Assembly: GCA_964035795.1 (NCBI GenBank)
Contig: OZ038322.1
Location: 21,058,674-21,122,673, forward strand
Reading direction: 5' to 3'
Source: Pterobdella sp. o SKG-2022
Taxonomy: Eukaryota > Annelida > Clitellata > Hirudinida > Piscicolidae
DNA length: 64,000 nucleotides
In this document: piece after piece, positions 43,001-54,400 of the stretch
How the letters are laid out: the number at the start of each line of letters is the position of its first letter
How positions within the stretch are numbered: the first letter of the stretch is position 1
Notes under the pieces: generated by a model
The model's database searches: none
Seen by the model: only the letters and a program-made list of their open reading frames with translations
What the model was told of the DNA's origin: nothing
Translations under genes and position numbers: made by a program

Positions 43001-46000
43001 AAATTTCCACCAACCTGTATCTGTGCTTGAAGACAGGTCTGACAAGAGAGCCCAGATACTTCTCGTGTTTCCTTATGTTGAATCCATACAAGGTTACTAG
43101 CTCATGTACAGATTTCGGGGCTTGCGATTCTTCATCAAATCTATCGTGCATCCACTTCTTCTTGCTTAGGACGTCTTCAGTGCTACGTTTTTGAGTTATA
43201 GTTTTTTAGAAGTAGGATTATAAATTCAAAGTTCAATTCGATTCAAAGTTTTGAAAAGCTTTATTTATTTGAATCAAAATCATATTTCTATAGTAGTAAT
43301 TTAATGTTTCAAACCAAAAATGAGTAGAAACTTAAATAAATTCACCATTTTTTATTTCATTTTTGTTAATTTTTAAAACATTCATAAATTTCAATTGATC
43401 TTGATAACATTAAGCATTTAAGAAGGAGGCTTTAGAGCTTTTATGAAAGTTTATATGCTTCAAAATTTCATGAAGATAAACATCAAAGTTGAGAATGGTT
43501 TCAACACATTTTTTGAAAAAAGCACCGCAACTTAAGTTAAGCATTCTCATAAAACATTAGCTTAACGTTTCCTGATAGAGCTCAACTTATCGAAAATTAT
43601 AGCTTTGTTCCCAATAAATTTTTTTTTAAAATTCGTCTAGTCTTGAGTATTTTTTTCAAATACACTCCAAACAACACTCACAATGTTTCTGTGAGAAAAA
43701 TCTTTTTCATATGTGAACAAGAGCTAAAAACTTGTTTTTTAGATTTCATTAAACAAATTTAAAAACAAGCATTTTCGGAATAGTTTCAAATAATTAATTA
43801 AGCTATATGTAAATTGAGGTTAAGGCTCTTTAAGATAATGTATGGGCATAATGGGATCCCAAAGCACACAACACTAAATCAAATGAGAAACATCTTTTAT
43901 AGAGTATTATTTAACCAAAATAAAAAAAAAATTTCATTTGTTTAAGAAAATTGAAAATAGTTGAAGATTCAAATGTATTTTGAAATTTTAGGAAAACGAT
44001 TTATAACGCCTACTTTAAATAATTCTTACAGTGATATTGGCAAGATCGATACAAACCGCTGTGAAATTTTATTATTCATATATACTCATCTTCGTACGTT
44101 TCAAGTTATATACTGTCTGTATATCTCATTGATTTCTCAAACTTCATTAAATGTTTGTTTTCACTTTGATTCATCGTTTGTTTCATTCTACCATTATATT
44201 TTATACCTCAAACAATAGTTGTACTGAAATTTCATTCTGAAAAAAGTACGAAAATCTACAATAAAAGCGTTAATGAAATTATATGATGAAACTTAATGTA
44301 AAACCAGGCAATGAAGTAATATTATAAAAGTAGTTTTGTATTTAATGTACTCCTTTGGAGCGGATGTTGTGTTTGCTCAAGCTTGTTAACTTCTGCATTC
44401 TTTTCATTTACTCATAATCATGCCTGTTGCTTCGTGGTTTGGGTTTCAAGATGATTATTTTGTCTTTTTCTTATGTTACAACATGTTTTTTAAGATATTA
44501 TTTAAAATCAAACATCCAAAATATATGATAAGCCAATTGAAAGGGTTTTTTTTGATTTTTGAGAAATAATAAGATGCGAATAAGTGCATAAGTGTAAATA
44601 TAAATTATTCTCTTGTTCAATTCAAATATATTAAACTTTAGATTCGATAAAAATGGACTAATAAACAAAAAAATTCTTATTATTTTGAATGAAAGCTTCG
44701 TAAAAAGAACTAATGTCATTGGATCTATTGATATTCTTTTGTAAGTATTTATTGATGAATTTATTTAGTAAGTTTTTGACAAAATACGCTGAACTTAAGT
44801 AAAATTTTTGATTTAACTTATTTTTTGGTTTCACACAATTATACTATATATAACTTGAATATTCTATATTATATAGAATGTTCATGAAGATGATAAAGCT
44901 GAACTTATAAAAATTATTTTTTCTTGTTGTGATGAATATATGAAAACTCTCATTAAATTATAACAGTAATTTTAAATTTCAAAATTGAGCACTATACTCT
45001 AGTTTTTTTTTGGGATATTTTATTTCATGTAACTATAAAACAAAATTAAATGCCATGGAAACAAGCCATGGATTCAACGTTAAAGAATGTCCTTAACACA
45101 GTATAATATCAATCACAAATGGCAGGTATGAGAGCAACCTCAATAAAGTATTAAGTATTATAATATGACATACCTGGTTTCATGATTCTCTTCGCCAGCT
45201 CCATCTTCCCCGTCATCACCTTGGACATGGGATGGCTTACAATGAGTTTTCATAGTATGAAGATTTTCTAACACGTTTACAAAAAAAAGATTGAATATAA
45301 TATAAAACCATAAAAAACGTGGCGTTAATAAATTTTTTTGATTACACTCGTATATTATTACAAAAAGCTTTAATGTATCGATACAAACAGATAGACCTTT
45401 ACGAATATCGTGCTCGAAGAAGGCTCCTTTGCGTGGGACATAAGCAGGATTCTTTTTATCCTCGTCAGTATCCGCAGGTCTGTCAGCGGAGCTTAAAGGC
45501 TGTTCCTAAATTTGATTATTTGTATGTTGAGTGTTGAATAATAAATGGGTTATGTGTCTAATAGTCCTTTTATTGTTTCGGAATGCTCGGATGCTTAGAG
45601 ATGATGTTTTGTTAAGTAGATTGTGGGAATACGGCTTTTGTGGATTTGCGGGAAGTTATTTGAGTATGGTTTTATTTAATATTTTAACTTATTACTTCAA
45701 ATAAATCAATAATTATTAATTTTAAAATACACCGTAAATATTTTACCGAACGGAAAAATACGATGATAATAAGTTAACAAATTCATATCATTCTTGTGTA
45801 AACCTCTAAAATTCACATTTGTAAAATCAATTAAAATAAAAATTTCTGCTCACTAATGCAGCAACACAAAATTCATCATCATACATGAAATATTGAAATA
45901 AATAAATTGTTCTTATGATGAAAAGCCGTATTAGTTTCCCTTATTATATTTAAATAGTTGTTTATATGATATGCAAGAGCATGTCTACCTCTCCATCCCC

Positions 46001-46463
46001 ACAATGACGTTTGCCACTGAAAGGGAAATCTATGAAATCTTCATCGACATTTTGACTTCTGACTTCATCTTCGTCTTCATCCTCTTCACTCCAATCCGTG
46101 AATTCCTCAGAATCCTCTGTGTACGAAGATTCACTCTCTAATGCTTTTCCTTGTGGTTCCTTGTTCTTGTGGATGTAATTTGGTTTACATGCACAATATA
46201 CAATTAAATGTAGTTGAAACGTAAACAAGATTTTTGATGGAGATCTAAAATTTTTTCTAAGTAGAAACTAAAGTTTTTAGTTACTTTATACAATTTTTAT
46301 TCTTTATTTAAAAAATGTCTGATACAATATTTTTTGAAAATTTTATTTTTCAAAAATGGAAGTTCTATTTGATGAGCTCGAAGATACAAACCTTTTCGTC
46401 TATGAAGTTTTCTGTACTTTTAGGAGCTTCAATAAGAGTTACTTCTGTCTCGCCAGCCATCAT
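39792..46463 (-). CDS. CASC3: CASC3 / Barentsz (MLN51) exon-junction-complex core protein, 10 exons, 1104 aa
   Basis: Homologue of the exon-junction-complex subunit that binds eIF4A3 and RNA and acts in nonsense-mediated decay and mRNA localisation. Exons (- strand): 46463-46392, 46165-45989, 45505-45397, 45267-45174, 43182-43015, 42910-41682, 41598-41359, 41282-40362, 40212-40148, 40031-39792; phases agree throughout. An acidic N-terminus (residues 25-83) precedes the first half of the SELOR region, KKNPAYVPRKGAFFEHDIRK (about 100-119; human has RKNPAYIPRKGLFFEHDLRG). The second half is KKKWMHDRFDEESQAPKS (158-175). The Phe of FFEHD and the W-x-H-D set used for RNA and eIF4A3 contact are kept. 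The rest is long, Asn/Ser/Lys-rich and probably disordered. RGGTVYFSPELQPKRI near the C-terminus resembles the GGVTYYNPxxxxVQPKP segment of vertebrate CASC3. The protein is about 400 residues longer than human. Confidence 0.92.
40148..40212 (-). CDS. CASC3: CASC3 exon 9: conserved-looking RTRKALPIVDPK segment
   Basis: Short exon encoding VTPNEQSATRTRKALPIVDP then Lys. Acceptor TTTTCAG; donor AAG|GTTCGG. It has high GC for this region. Confidence 0.75.
40362..41282 (-). CDS. CASC3: CASC3 exon 8: Thr/Ser/Pro-rich C-terminal region
   Basis: Encodes KNKQGMYPRFPVVPKNRLF, a Thr-rich central part, and near the end RGGTVYFSPELQPKRI, which resembles the C-terminal GGVTYYNP segment of vertebrate CASC3. 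Acceptor TTAACAG; donor AGC-G|GTTAGA, phase 1. Confidence 0.85.
41359..41598 (-). CDS. CASC3: CASC3 exon 7
   Basis: Encodes ILPPMTCSMISRNKNAALYS followed by low-complexity Asn/Lys sequence. Acceptor TATAAAG, phase 1; donor AAC-G|GTAAGA. Confidence 0.8.
41682..42910 (-). CDS. CASC3: CASC3 exon 6: long disordered central region
   Basis: 1229-nt exon rich in Asn, Lys, Ser and Glu. It starts SSGLNERIVGKKRGSL and has an Arg/Gly-rich patch RFRNHRNHGNRGW near its 3' part. Acceptor CCACAG; donor GAA-G|GTAACA. No folded domain recognised. Confidence 0.88.
43015..43182 (-). CDS. CASC3: CASC3 exon 5: SELOR second half
   Basis: Encodes KKKWMHDRFDEESQAPKS then HELVTLYGFNIR, matching human RWEHDKFREDEQAPKS...ELIALYGYDIR. 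Donor AG|GTTGGT. The acceptor CGTAG is not pyrimidine-rich but gives the right phase. Confidence 0.93.
43183..45173. other. CASC3 intron 4 (2 kb)
   Basis: Contains one MITE family A half-element at 43.53-43.62 kb; otherwise nothing recognised. Confidence 0.5.
43531..43620. mobile_element. MITE family A half copy
   Basis: Has the loop words CATAAAACATTAGCTTAACG and the right-arm core CGAAAATTATAGCTTT followed by AATAAATT. The left arm is lost. In a CASC3 intron. Confidence 0.6.
45174..45267 (-). CDS. CASC3: CASC3 exon 4: insertion between SELOR halves
   Basis: Encodes ENLHTMKTHCKPSHVQGDDG and an acidic stretch ending EENHET. Phase 1 in, phase 2 out (AG|GTATGT). It lengthens the linker between the two SELOR halves compared with human. 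Confidence 0.75.
45397..45505 (-). CDS. CASC3: CASC3 exon 3: SELOR first half
   Basis: Encodes KKNPAYVPRKGAFFEHDIRK, nearly identical to the eIF4A3-binding strip of CASC3. Acceptor ATTTAG; donor AAA-G|GTCTAT, phase 1. Confidence 0.93.
45989..46165 (-). CDS. CASC3: CASC3 exon 2: acidic N-terminal region
   Basis: Encodes ESESSYTEDSEEFTDWSEED and further Asp/Glu, then FSGKRHCGDGE. Donor GAG|GTAGAC, phase 0. The acceptor is uncertain: CACAAG (exon from 46165) or AACAAG (from 46159), both phase 0 and weak. Vertebrate CASC3 has a similar acidic stretch before SELOR. Confidence 0.65.
46392..46463 (-). CDS. CASC3: CASC3 exon 1 with start codon
   Basis: Starts with tandem ATGATG. Encodes MMAGETEVTLIEAPKSTENF then IDEK; donor AAG|GTTTGT, phase 0. 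There is no homology by itself; it is chosen because it supplies a start in the right phase just upstream of the acidic exon. Confidence 0.65.
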
Positions 46464-47438
46464 TGAATCAATTTTAACTTATTTAAGGTTGTTTTCTACT
46501 CAAACATAACATTTACAAATTATCAAAACAACTGATTAGTTCCTTTTCAAAACGTTCAGTAGGTTTTAAAAATATGATTCAAATAACTATTTACTTTTGT
46601 TAGGCTTATAATATTTGATTAGTAATTATTTTTTATTTTTATAACACATCTGTGTAATTAGTTTAAAATACAATCAAATTAAATGTATTTACTTGTTTTC
46701 GGTTACACAATTTTTAATAAAATACCAAAATTTTCCTATATAAATAATGACGAGAAATATACAGCAAACATAAATTTAATATTGGAAGTATTGCTTCTAT
46801 GTATACGAGAAACGTGTGTGAATATAGGTTTATAGATTGTATTAAGGCCTTTGAGTTTGTAATATGTTAGCATATGGTGGTTCGATCATACAGAGCTGAG
46901 TAGCATCTGAAAAGCTACGAAAAAAATATTTCTAAAAACATTATAAAATTTAAAAAATATGAATTCAAAGACTATTTTTAAAAAAATTTCTTTTTAAAAT
47001 TAATGTTGCTAAAGATTTTGTCTGTTTCAAAAAAATGTTCTGAATTATTTTTTAAATAAAATAATTTATTTATACTAAAATTTTTTTATTTTATTTTTTA
47101 AAAATATTTATTGTTAATGAAATATTTTAAAAAAGAAATACTTATTTTTATATTTTAATTTAAGTTCGTTTTTAAGCTATTAACATAAGGACGAGTATAT
47201 ATGTGCAACTTTACTGTAAGTCTCATTTTTGAAGTTTTAAAATTTTCAGTTTAAAATAATTTTTTTTATAATTTCAACATTGAGTTTATATTATTAATGA
47301 TAATATTTCCAAATTGCGTATATAATACTATCTCCTTCTTGTATTCATATTTCAAAGACGAATAAAAGGGCTTTTGAATTTTGAAAAATTTTCAAATCAT
47401 AAAAAATTCCAAGCAGAAATTTGAAAGGTGCTAACAAA
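46464..47438. promoter_or_regulatory. Divergent CASC3 / PTDSS1 intergenic region, probable bidirectional promoter
   Basis: 975 bp separate the CASC3 start (- strand) from the PTDSS1 start (+ strand). No other gene fits here. Both flanking genes are broadly expressed housekeeping types in other animals. No clear TATA box or other core element can be named in this AT-rich sequence. Confidence 0.45.
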
Positions 47439-47635
47439 ATGAGGGAAGTTTCAGAAGGTCGAAAGTTATCTGAGTCAAGTGACAATTCAATGGCTCTAGA
47501 AGAAGACAGTGACCATTTTCAAGCCATAAATGAACACCCAGTAGATGATATATCTTTGGAATTTTTTTACAAACCACACACTATAACTTTACTTTCTGCT
47601 TCTGTTCTATGGCTTCTGTATTCTGCTCTCACAAG
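47439..47635 (+). CDS. PTDSS1: PTDSS1 exon 1 with start codon
   Basis: ATG in the context ACAAAATGAGG. Encodes an acidic leader and then [19 protein letters not shown], ending SALTR; donor AG|GTTGAC, phase 2. Confidence 0.93.
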
Positions 47636-50600
47636 GTTGACATTGAGTTTTAAATTTTAATTTTTTGAATGTCATGAATTTATTTATGAAAAAAGTAGTG
47701 AAATTTTAAAATTTTACTTTGTCTAGGTTATATTTTTAAAATATAGCTATTAAATCCACTTATTGCAAAAATTTTCACTAAAATTTTTAATATTTGCAAT
47801 TTGAATTAAAAAATAACTTCAATTATTATTTTCAGTTTAAATTTCGAAAAGTTTTCTATAAAGCAATACTTTAAATTTATTAAGTTTTAAGACTATTAAG
47901 TAATATTTACCAGCTTGTTCATAAAAATAATTTTAATAAGATTTTGGCAGTGAATTAAGTTATTTATTAAAAAACAATGAGAAATATCATTAAACCTTTT
48001 AATTACCCAATATTATGTAATACCAAAGCCTAAAACTGAAATATCTATTAATGGTTATCTAATAGTTACTTAACTTTAAACCTAAGCTATTAAAATCAAA
48101 AGAAATTATCAACTCTTGAGTGTAATTTTTTAGCACTTCCATTCAATTACAAAATAATATTTTTTAAATAAAAAGCTGTTGCATTTGTTCACACAATTTT
48201 TTTAAATATCCCAAATCTTTGCAAGTTCTAAGTTTGATGTTAGTTTTGGCTAATAGTATAAAAAAATGTCCCAAATAACTGGCTTATTTTATATATTACA
48301 CTTTAAGTACTATCAATAATCTAGGATAACTGTTGTCAACCCTAGTTACTAGGGTATGTAATTTATAATGATTGTTAACACAGTTTATATTGAATTTTAA
48401 TTATCACAGTAAGTTTTTCAATATAAGAGCTTATCCTGACAAATAAATTGGAACATCATATTAACACAGGAGTGATGTAAGCAAAACAAACAATTACTGG
48501 CATGGATTCTGGGCTCTGGTTTTCTTCTTCCTTGTCATCAGTATGCTGACTTTCCCTAATGGTTAGCTTTTCATTCAATTGGTGTTTGTGGTTTGAGTTT
48601 TTTTTATTATTTACATCAGTTGTTATTTTTACCTTGATCCAAAATTCAGCCAAAATAAGTAGTCACTGATTTATTGGTCTAATTAGGTTTGCCTTTGACT
48701 TTAAGAATGAATCAGCTTTTTATTTTTTTAACAAAATAATTGATAGCTTTCAAAAAATGAATTATCTTATTTTTGACAAGCATTATATTAACACAGAAAT
48801 TTTTTATGGTTTTTTATAACCTATAAAATTCGACTATATTGGAATTTTTCAATCTAATGGCTATTGGCTATTCAGCACTTTTATTTGAAACGTTTGGTTA
48901 TAATCTCATTTCTATCTTGAATTATTATTTTCATGTTGTATTTAAATAATTTTAAAAATTCTAAGTATTTTGTGTAAGTTTTAGTTTTTTAAAATGGCAT
49001 CTTATATTAATATGTCCACATAACTGCTTCACGTTGAGAATTTTTCTCAATGACTATTAGCTTGTCTCCATATTTATAGACTATTGTAAAGTAAATTAGC
49101 CGTGAAGTCTCCGGAGTGAGTGGCGATTAAGATGCGTTTGACGTTTGTTGCTAAAAAAGTAAGTGTAAGAAATGGTTTAACATAGTGGTTGAGAATGAGA
49201 TTTTTAGCTGCGGTTGGTCTAATAATCATCTTTTTGTTGTAGTATGGTTTTTTCACTAGTGCGGTTTGTAGTATTGGATTGTATGGGTATTTGGGGCGTG
49301 TAAATGTGTTTGAAGAGGTTTTTCTAAGTAATTTGAAATCAATGAGGTATCAGAAAGAATCTATCTAGCATTAAAAGTCTCGGTGTTGTTGCTGGTATTG
49401 GTGCTGCAACTCGTTATTGATTTAAGGGCGCAGTTTTTATTGCTTAGAATTAAAATTTATTTATGAACCTAGTTATTGACCTATTTGATTATGATTGTTT
49501 TATCTAATAATTATGATACAGCATGCTAGTCAAAAGTAAAAATTAAATAGAAATATAAATTAAGTAAATAAAATGAAAAATTTCAATGAATACATCATTG
49601 ATTACATTTAATTATGTTTTTTAATTTTCATTACAACATTGATATAATTTTTTTCACCATCAGTTTTCTTTCAAAAATTTCAACTCGAGATTTTATAACA
49701 GCTTTCTATTAGAATAGGTATGAGCAATGTGTACTTCACATCCTCACAAAAGGATTTGTGCTTCCAAAGCTGGAGAATTGCTTTGAGAACATTGCGGCTC
49801 GTTGTTGTATCCAAAAGCCCCTCATTTTAATATCTTCAGCATAGAAATTAAAGACCATTTTAGATTCACATGTCTATATAATTTATTCTACAATAATTAA
49901 TATTGAATTTTTTGATTACTATTCATGTTTTTCATGCTTTTATAATAAAAAAAAATTCATTAGTATTAAAGGTTTTTTGTATTCAAATCTTGACTTCAAA
50001 TGTGTTCACTGCCTTGGTATAACAGAAATGGTATATATAATATTGGAAGTTTTATTTTGAGTTATGCTTTCTTGGGATATTTTATTTTTCGATATTAGAT
50101 ATATACCTCGATAAATAGGTGATTTTTTCTGAAATAAGTTTTACCAGCTTCTTTCTTTCAACCATTCACAATCTTCCTTCATTTACAAGAGGCCGTGTCC
50201 ATCAATCGTTTGTCAAAAGCGTTTTTGCTACGTACTGGTGAAAAACTGTCCCCATTGACTGCTTTGAACAGTGGCACTTAGCCATGACTTGTTAGATATG
50301 CAAAGTTAGAACAAATGATAATTCTGATTTGCTTCTTTTATTATTCCGCATCTATTAAGGTAGTTCATTGCTCCTTATGAATGAGACGGTTTGCACATCT
50401 GGAACGTAGTGCAGGCTGGTTTTCACAGTTGAAAAAATTGAAGTTAGATTTTTGCATCCTAGGCCAAATAGAGCTTGAGAAAAACAGTCTTGTGAGCAGG
50501 TGTTTTTTAAACTTAGATTTAAAATGACAGAACATAGTCGCATAGTTTAGCTATTTGTCGTTGCATACTTGTATGCTTTTTCATTATTTATTTTATGCAC

Positions 50601-51398
50601 GTTCATTATTTTGTTCAATTAGAAAAACAATTTTTGGCCATTATTCAATATCTTTTCAGGTTCAAGATGATACTTGTTATTCTTCATTTCAAAGTTCCGA
50701 GCATGTTTATATAAATTTTTTGATGTACCTCAGAATACGAAATTCAGGGTGTCGTATTTGCTAAATCTGTGCTTTCACATTGAAAGCTCTTTTCAAAATC
50801 AAACTCAACGGTTTACATGTGTTTTATTGATTATTGTTATGGAAGAATGCACGAATGTTTTATGCTGTCTTTAATTACTTTTTGTGAATGAATGCATATT
50901 TCTACGCATTCTTTTTTGGCCTTTCATCTTTAGAATTCTCTCACTCTAATAATTATCGTTTTTGATTTTATTCACCGTTGATGTTGAGCTAATCCTTTTT
51001 TTTGAAGAATAGATTTCCGTTTGGGCACATTTTCGTTCCATTGAAAACCTGAAATCGCAATAAATTTCTTTATAGATTATATTTATTTCATAAAACAAAA
51101 TCAAGTATTGTCATTAAACTAGCAAAACTAGCAAGTTTAATATAATTTATGCCAATTAAATGCTGTTTTCATCTCAAGTCTTTATTTATTGTATCTTTCA
51201 TACCAGTTTCATTTCCAAATATAAAGCTCAATGAATTATTCTATAGATGCAGGGTATAAATAAAAAACCAATATCAATATTAATGTGCATTCATGATTTA
51301 TCATTATTTCTTTTAACAGGTCCTTTCACCAGACCTCATCCTGCAGTCTGGAGAATTGTCTTCGGTTGGCTTTTGTGGTTCAATTAATATTAACAACG

Positions 51399-51475
<77 letters not shown>

Positions 51476-54400
51476 ATTGTTATTGTTGTTGTTATTAATA
51501 TTAATAACGTCAAGCTATATAAGTGAATTATAGTGTTTCAATGTGTTGTTTTATTTATTTTAACTTCAAAATGAAGAGATTTTTAGTTAATTTTATTTCG
51601 AAAAAAACTATAACTTTCGATATTATGAAATATATAAAACGGTGAGTGGTAATAATTATTTTTAATACAAAGAAGTGTTTTTCAATTTTTCTTTATTAGA
51701 TCATTCAAAATGAAGTTTATGATCTGTTTTATAATGTATTAAACGTCTGTTTTATGCAATTTTAAGTTGAGTAAACTATATTTTTAAATACAATAATTGA
51801 CATTCCATTTCCAGCTTTAGATAGAATCAGTAGAAGTTTAAATGTATTATAGGCTTTGTCTTAAAATGATTCAAAAACTTTGTATTCCAGTCTTTCATCT
51901 CCACTGGCCATACATATCTTCATTCTCTATTTAATTAAAAATATCTCAGATTAAACTAATTATAATAATAACTAATCAAGTTTATACGTATTTTCATAAT
52001 AAAAAAATAATAGATCTTTTATATTTAATTTTATTCAACTATGAAAATTTTTTTTCTCAATATTCGAAAATTATCACTTATGAAGAAAATTTTTCACCTC
52101 CGTTTTATAATTGCTCAAATATGGCTGGCACCACCATCATGCTCAATAGTATCAAGGTTGATCTTCATATAATCCACCCCTTCATCCCCCACACAGGCAT
52201 AAGTGTTATATACTTCCTGGGCACAGTTTTCCTAATATACCAATGCTTCGACGACATCAAACAAATAATGTATTGGCTTTTTCCTGACTTGGTAGGATGG
52301 ACCCCGCCAGAGAAGGTTTGCTGGCACTATCTACTGTGTTATAACAAGTTGCCTGAATATCATATGTTATAAATATCAAAAAGCTTTGTTTTAAAAAATA
52401 TATCATACTTTATGTTGTTATAATTTAAATTATAACAAGTTTTACATACCAATGCTAATTGTATTAATTTGTGTTCATTTGTGAAATTTTTTTGTAAACT
52501 AAGAGTTATTTTCCACGTCTCCCACGTCGTTCATATAGGAGTAGTATGCTACATCAGAGGGTCATAGTTGTTGCTCATTAATACTTATAAAATGTGGAAA
52601 AGATATATAATTTTCATTAGTTACTTATAAAATGTGAAAAATATCAAATAAAATTTTTTATTTACTCATAAAATGTGAAAGTTTTATATAATTTTTATTA
52701 ATTCTATAAAATGTTTGGATGTTAAATAATGCTTTTTAATTAAAAAAAATGAAATCATAAGATACAAATTCAATGGCTAAACCATCAAATAATTAAAGTA
52801 GACATTTTATCCTCAGCAGTCTAATTATTTCTGATCAACTGGTTTTAGTTTATTGGGTAATTGCTAATATGGGTGAAATTAAATTGTATTTAATTGTTCC
52901 GAATAGCCATTAGTATTTTGTATCCTTGTTTTGGAATTCATCTTCAACATTCATAAACTTCCAGGACTATGCAGTGAATTGCAGTGAAATAACCGCCGAA
53001 AGGTGAGCAGTGTCTTTTTAATGATACAGATCAAATTTATTATTGTTATATGCATTATTACTTTGTTCAATTGTTTTTATTTAGGAAGCAGAATCAAGGG
53101 TTCTATTAAAAAAAAATTTCTAGGCTTTATGTAAGAGAATCTTTTTTTATCAAATTTCGTCAAGCTTCATTATTATTATTATTAAGATTTTTATAGCGCA
53201 CAGTTATCAATTCAAGATTGCTTCAGAGGCGCTCAAGGTTTGTAAGAGATTATGACTGGGGATGTTTATGGTATAAGTGAGTTTTCAAAAGTTTGCGAAA
53301 ATCATTAAAGAAGGCGATGAGCGCAAGTTAGAAGGAGGCTGGTGATAGAAAGAGCGACTAGTAAACAAGCCTGAAGAAACAGGTTGATGAAGCTGGAAAC
53401 CAGAGTTCAAGGATCTGAGTGGTTGACGTGTATGTCTAATAGACAAAAGTTTATGAGTATTTTTCTATAAAAAGCTTTTTGTTTGTTTTTCAAAATTGTA
53501 TCTTTCATGCTATTCTACATCATTATCATTATTTAATTGTTGCATTCTTTTAATTTCTACATTTTTTTTAAAACGGAATTATCGTGTTAAAATGTTTTGT
53601 TGGTTTCACAAGCGAATAATTTTATAGTTTCGGGTACAACTTGATAAAAGTATTAAATATAGAATACCACATATCTACCAGAATTATTTTTAAATTTTAT
53701 CCTCTACGATCAGTTATTACAGTTTGAAAAACATGTTCAAAGATAGTACATAAGGTAGTTATCTTTCAAGTTATTAAGCGAAAAGAATATAAAAATTTCT
53801 TTGTATATTATTCTCCAAACGGTTGAAAACACCTATCATAAATAGTGAATAAGCCTCGAAAGAGAAACATTCAATCAGACAGATAATCACCATCGTAATT
53901 AAGTTTTTAATGGCTTTAGATCAAGAAATTAGTGTTACACTTTTTTTGAAGGTTTTTTTTTGCTAAAGCTAATTTTTATTTAAATAAAGTAGATCAAAAT
54001 ATTATTTATTACAAATATTTCTTCTTGTGTTTTTTTTTTCATCTAGTTAGCTAATTTATCATTGAAAGAAATACACTATTTTTACGAGTTTACATTATGA
54101 TATTCATAACTATATTCTCACTTTTTATTCAGAATTTCTCTGCTTTAAATCAAACCAGTTCTTCATGAACAAATAACATGTTTCGAAAGATTTACCTCAT
54201 TAGTGCATTTTTGTTGTTTTATTCTCTACTCATATAGAACCTTTCAAAGCCCACAAATGATAGAAACTACACAGATTAAACTTTCAACAGACTCTGGTCA
54301 CACATGGACATCTTTGCAGTGGGCCACTTTGGAGGGTGGGCCATGAAGGCGTTGTTGGTGAGGCATTATGGAATCTGCTGGACCATCTCTGTCATGTGGG

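Noticed and set aside
51313..51513. Poly-Thr open frame on the - strand
   Set aside because: Translation of the TTG microsatellite; it also overlaps PTDSS1 exon 3 antisense.
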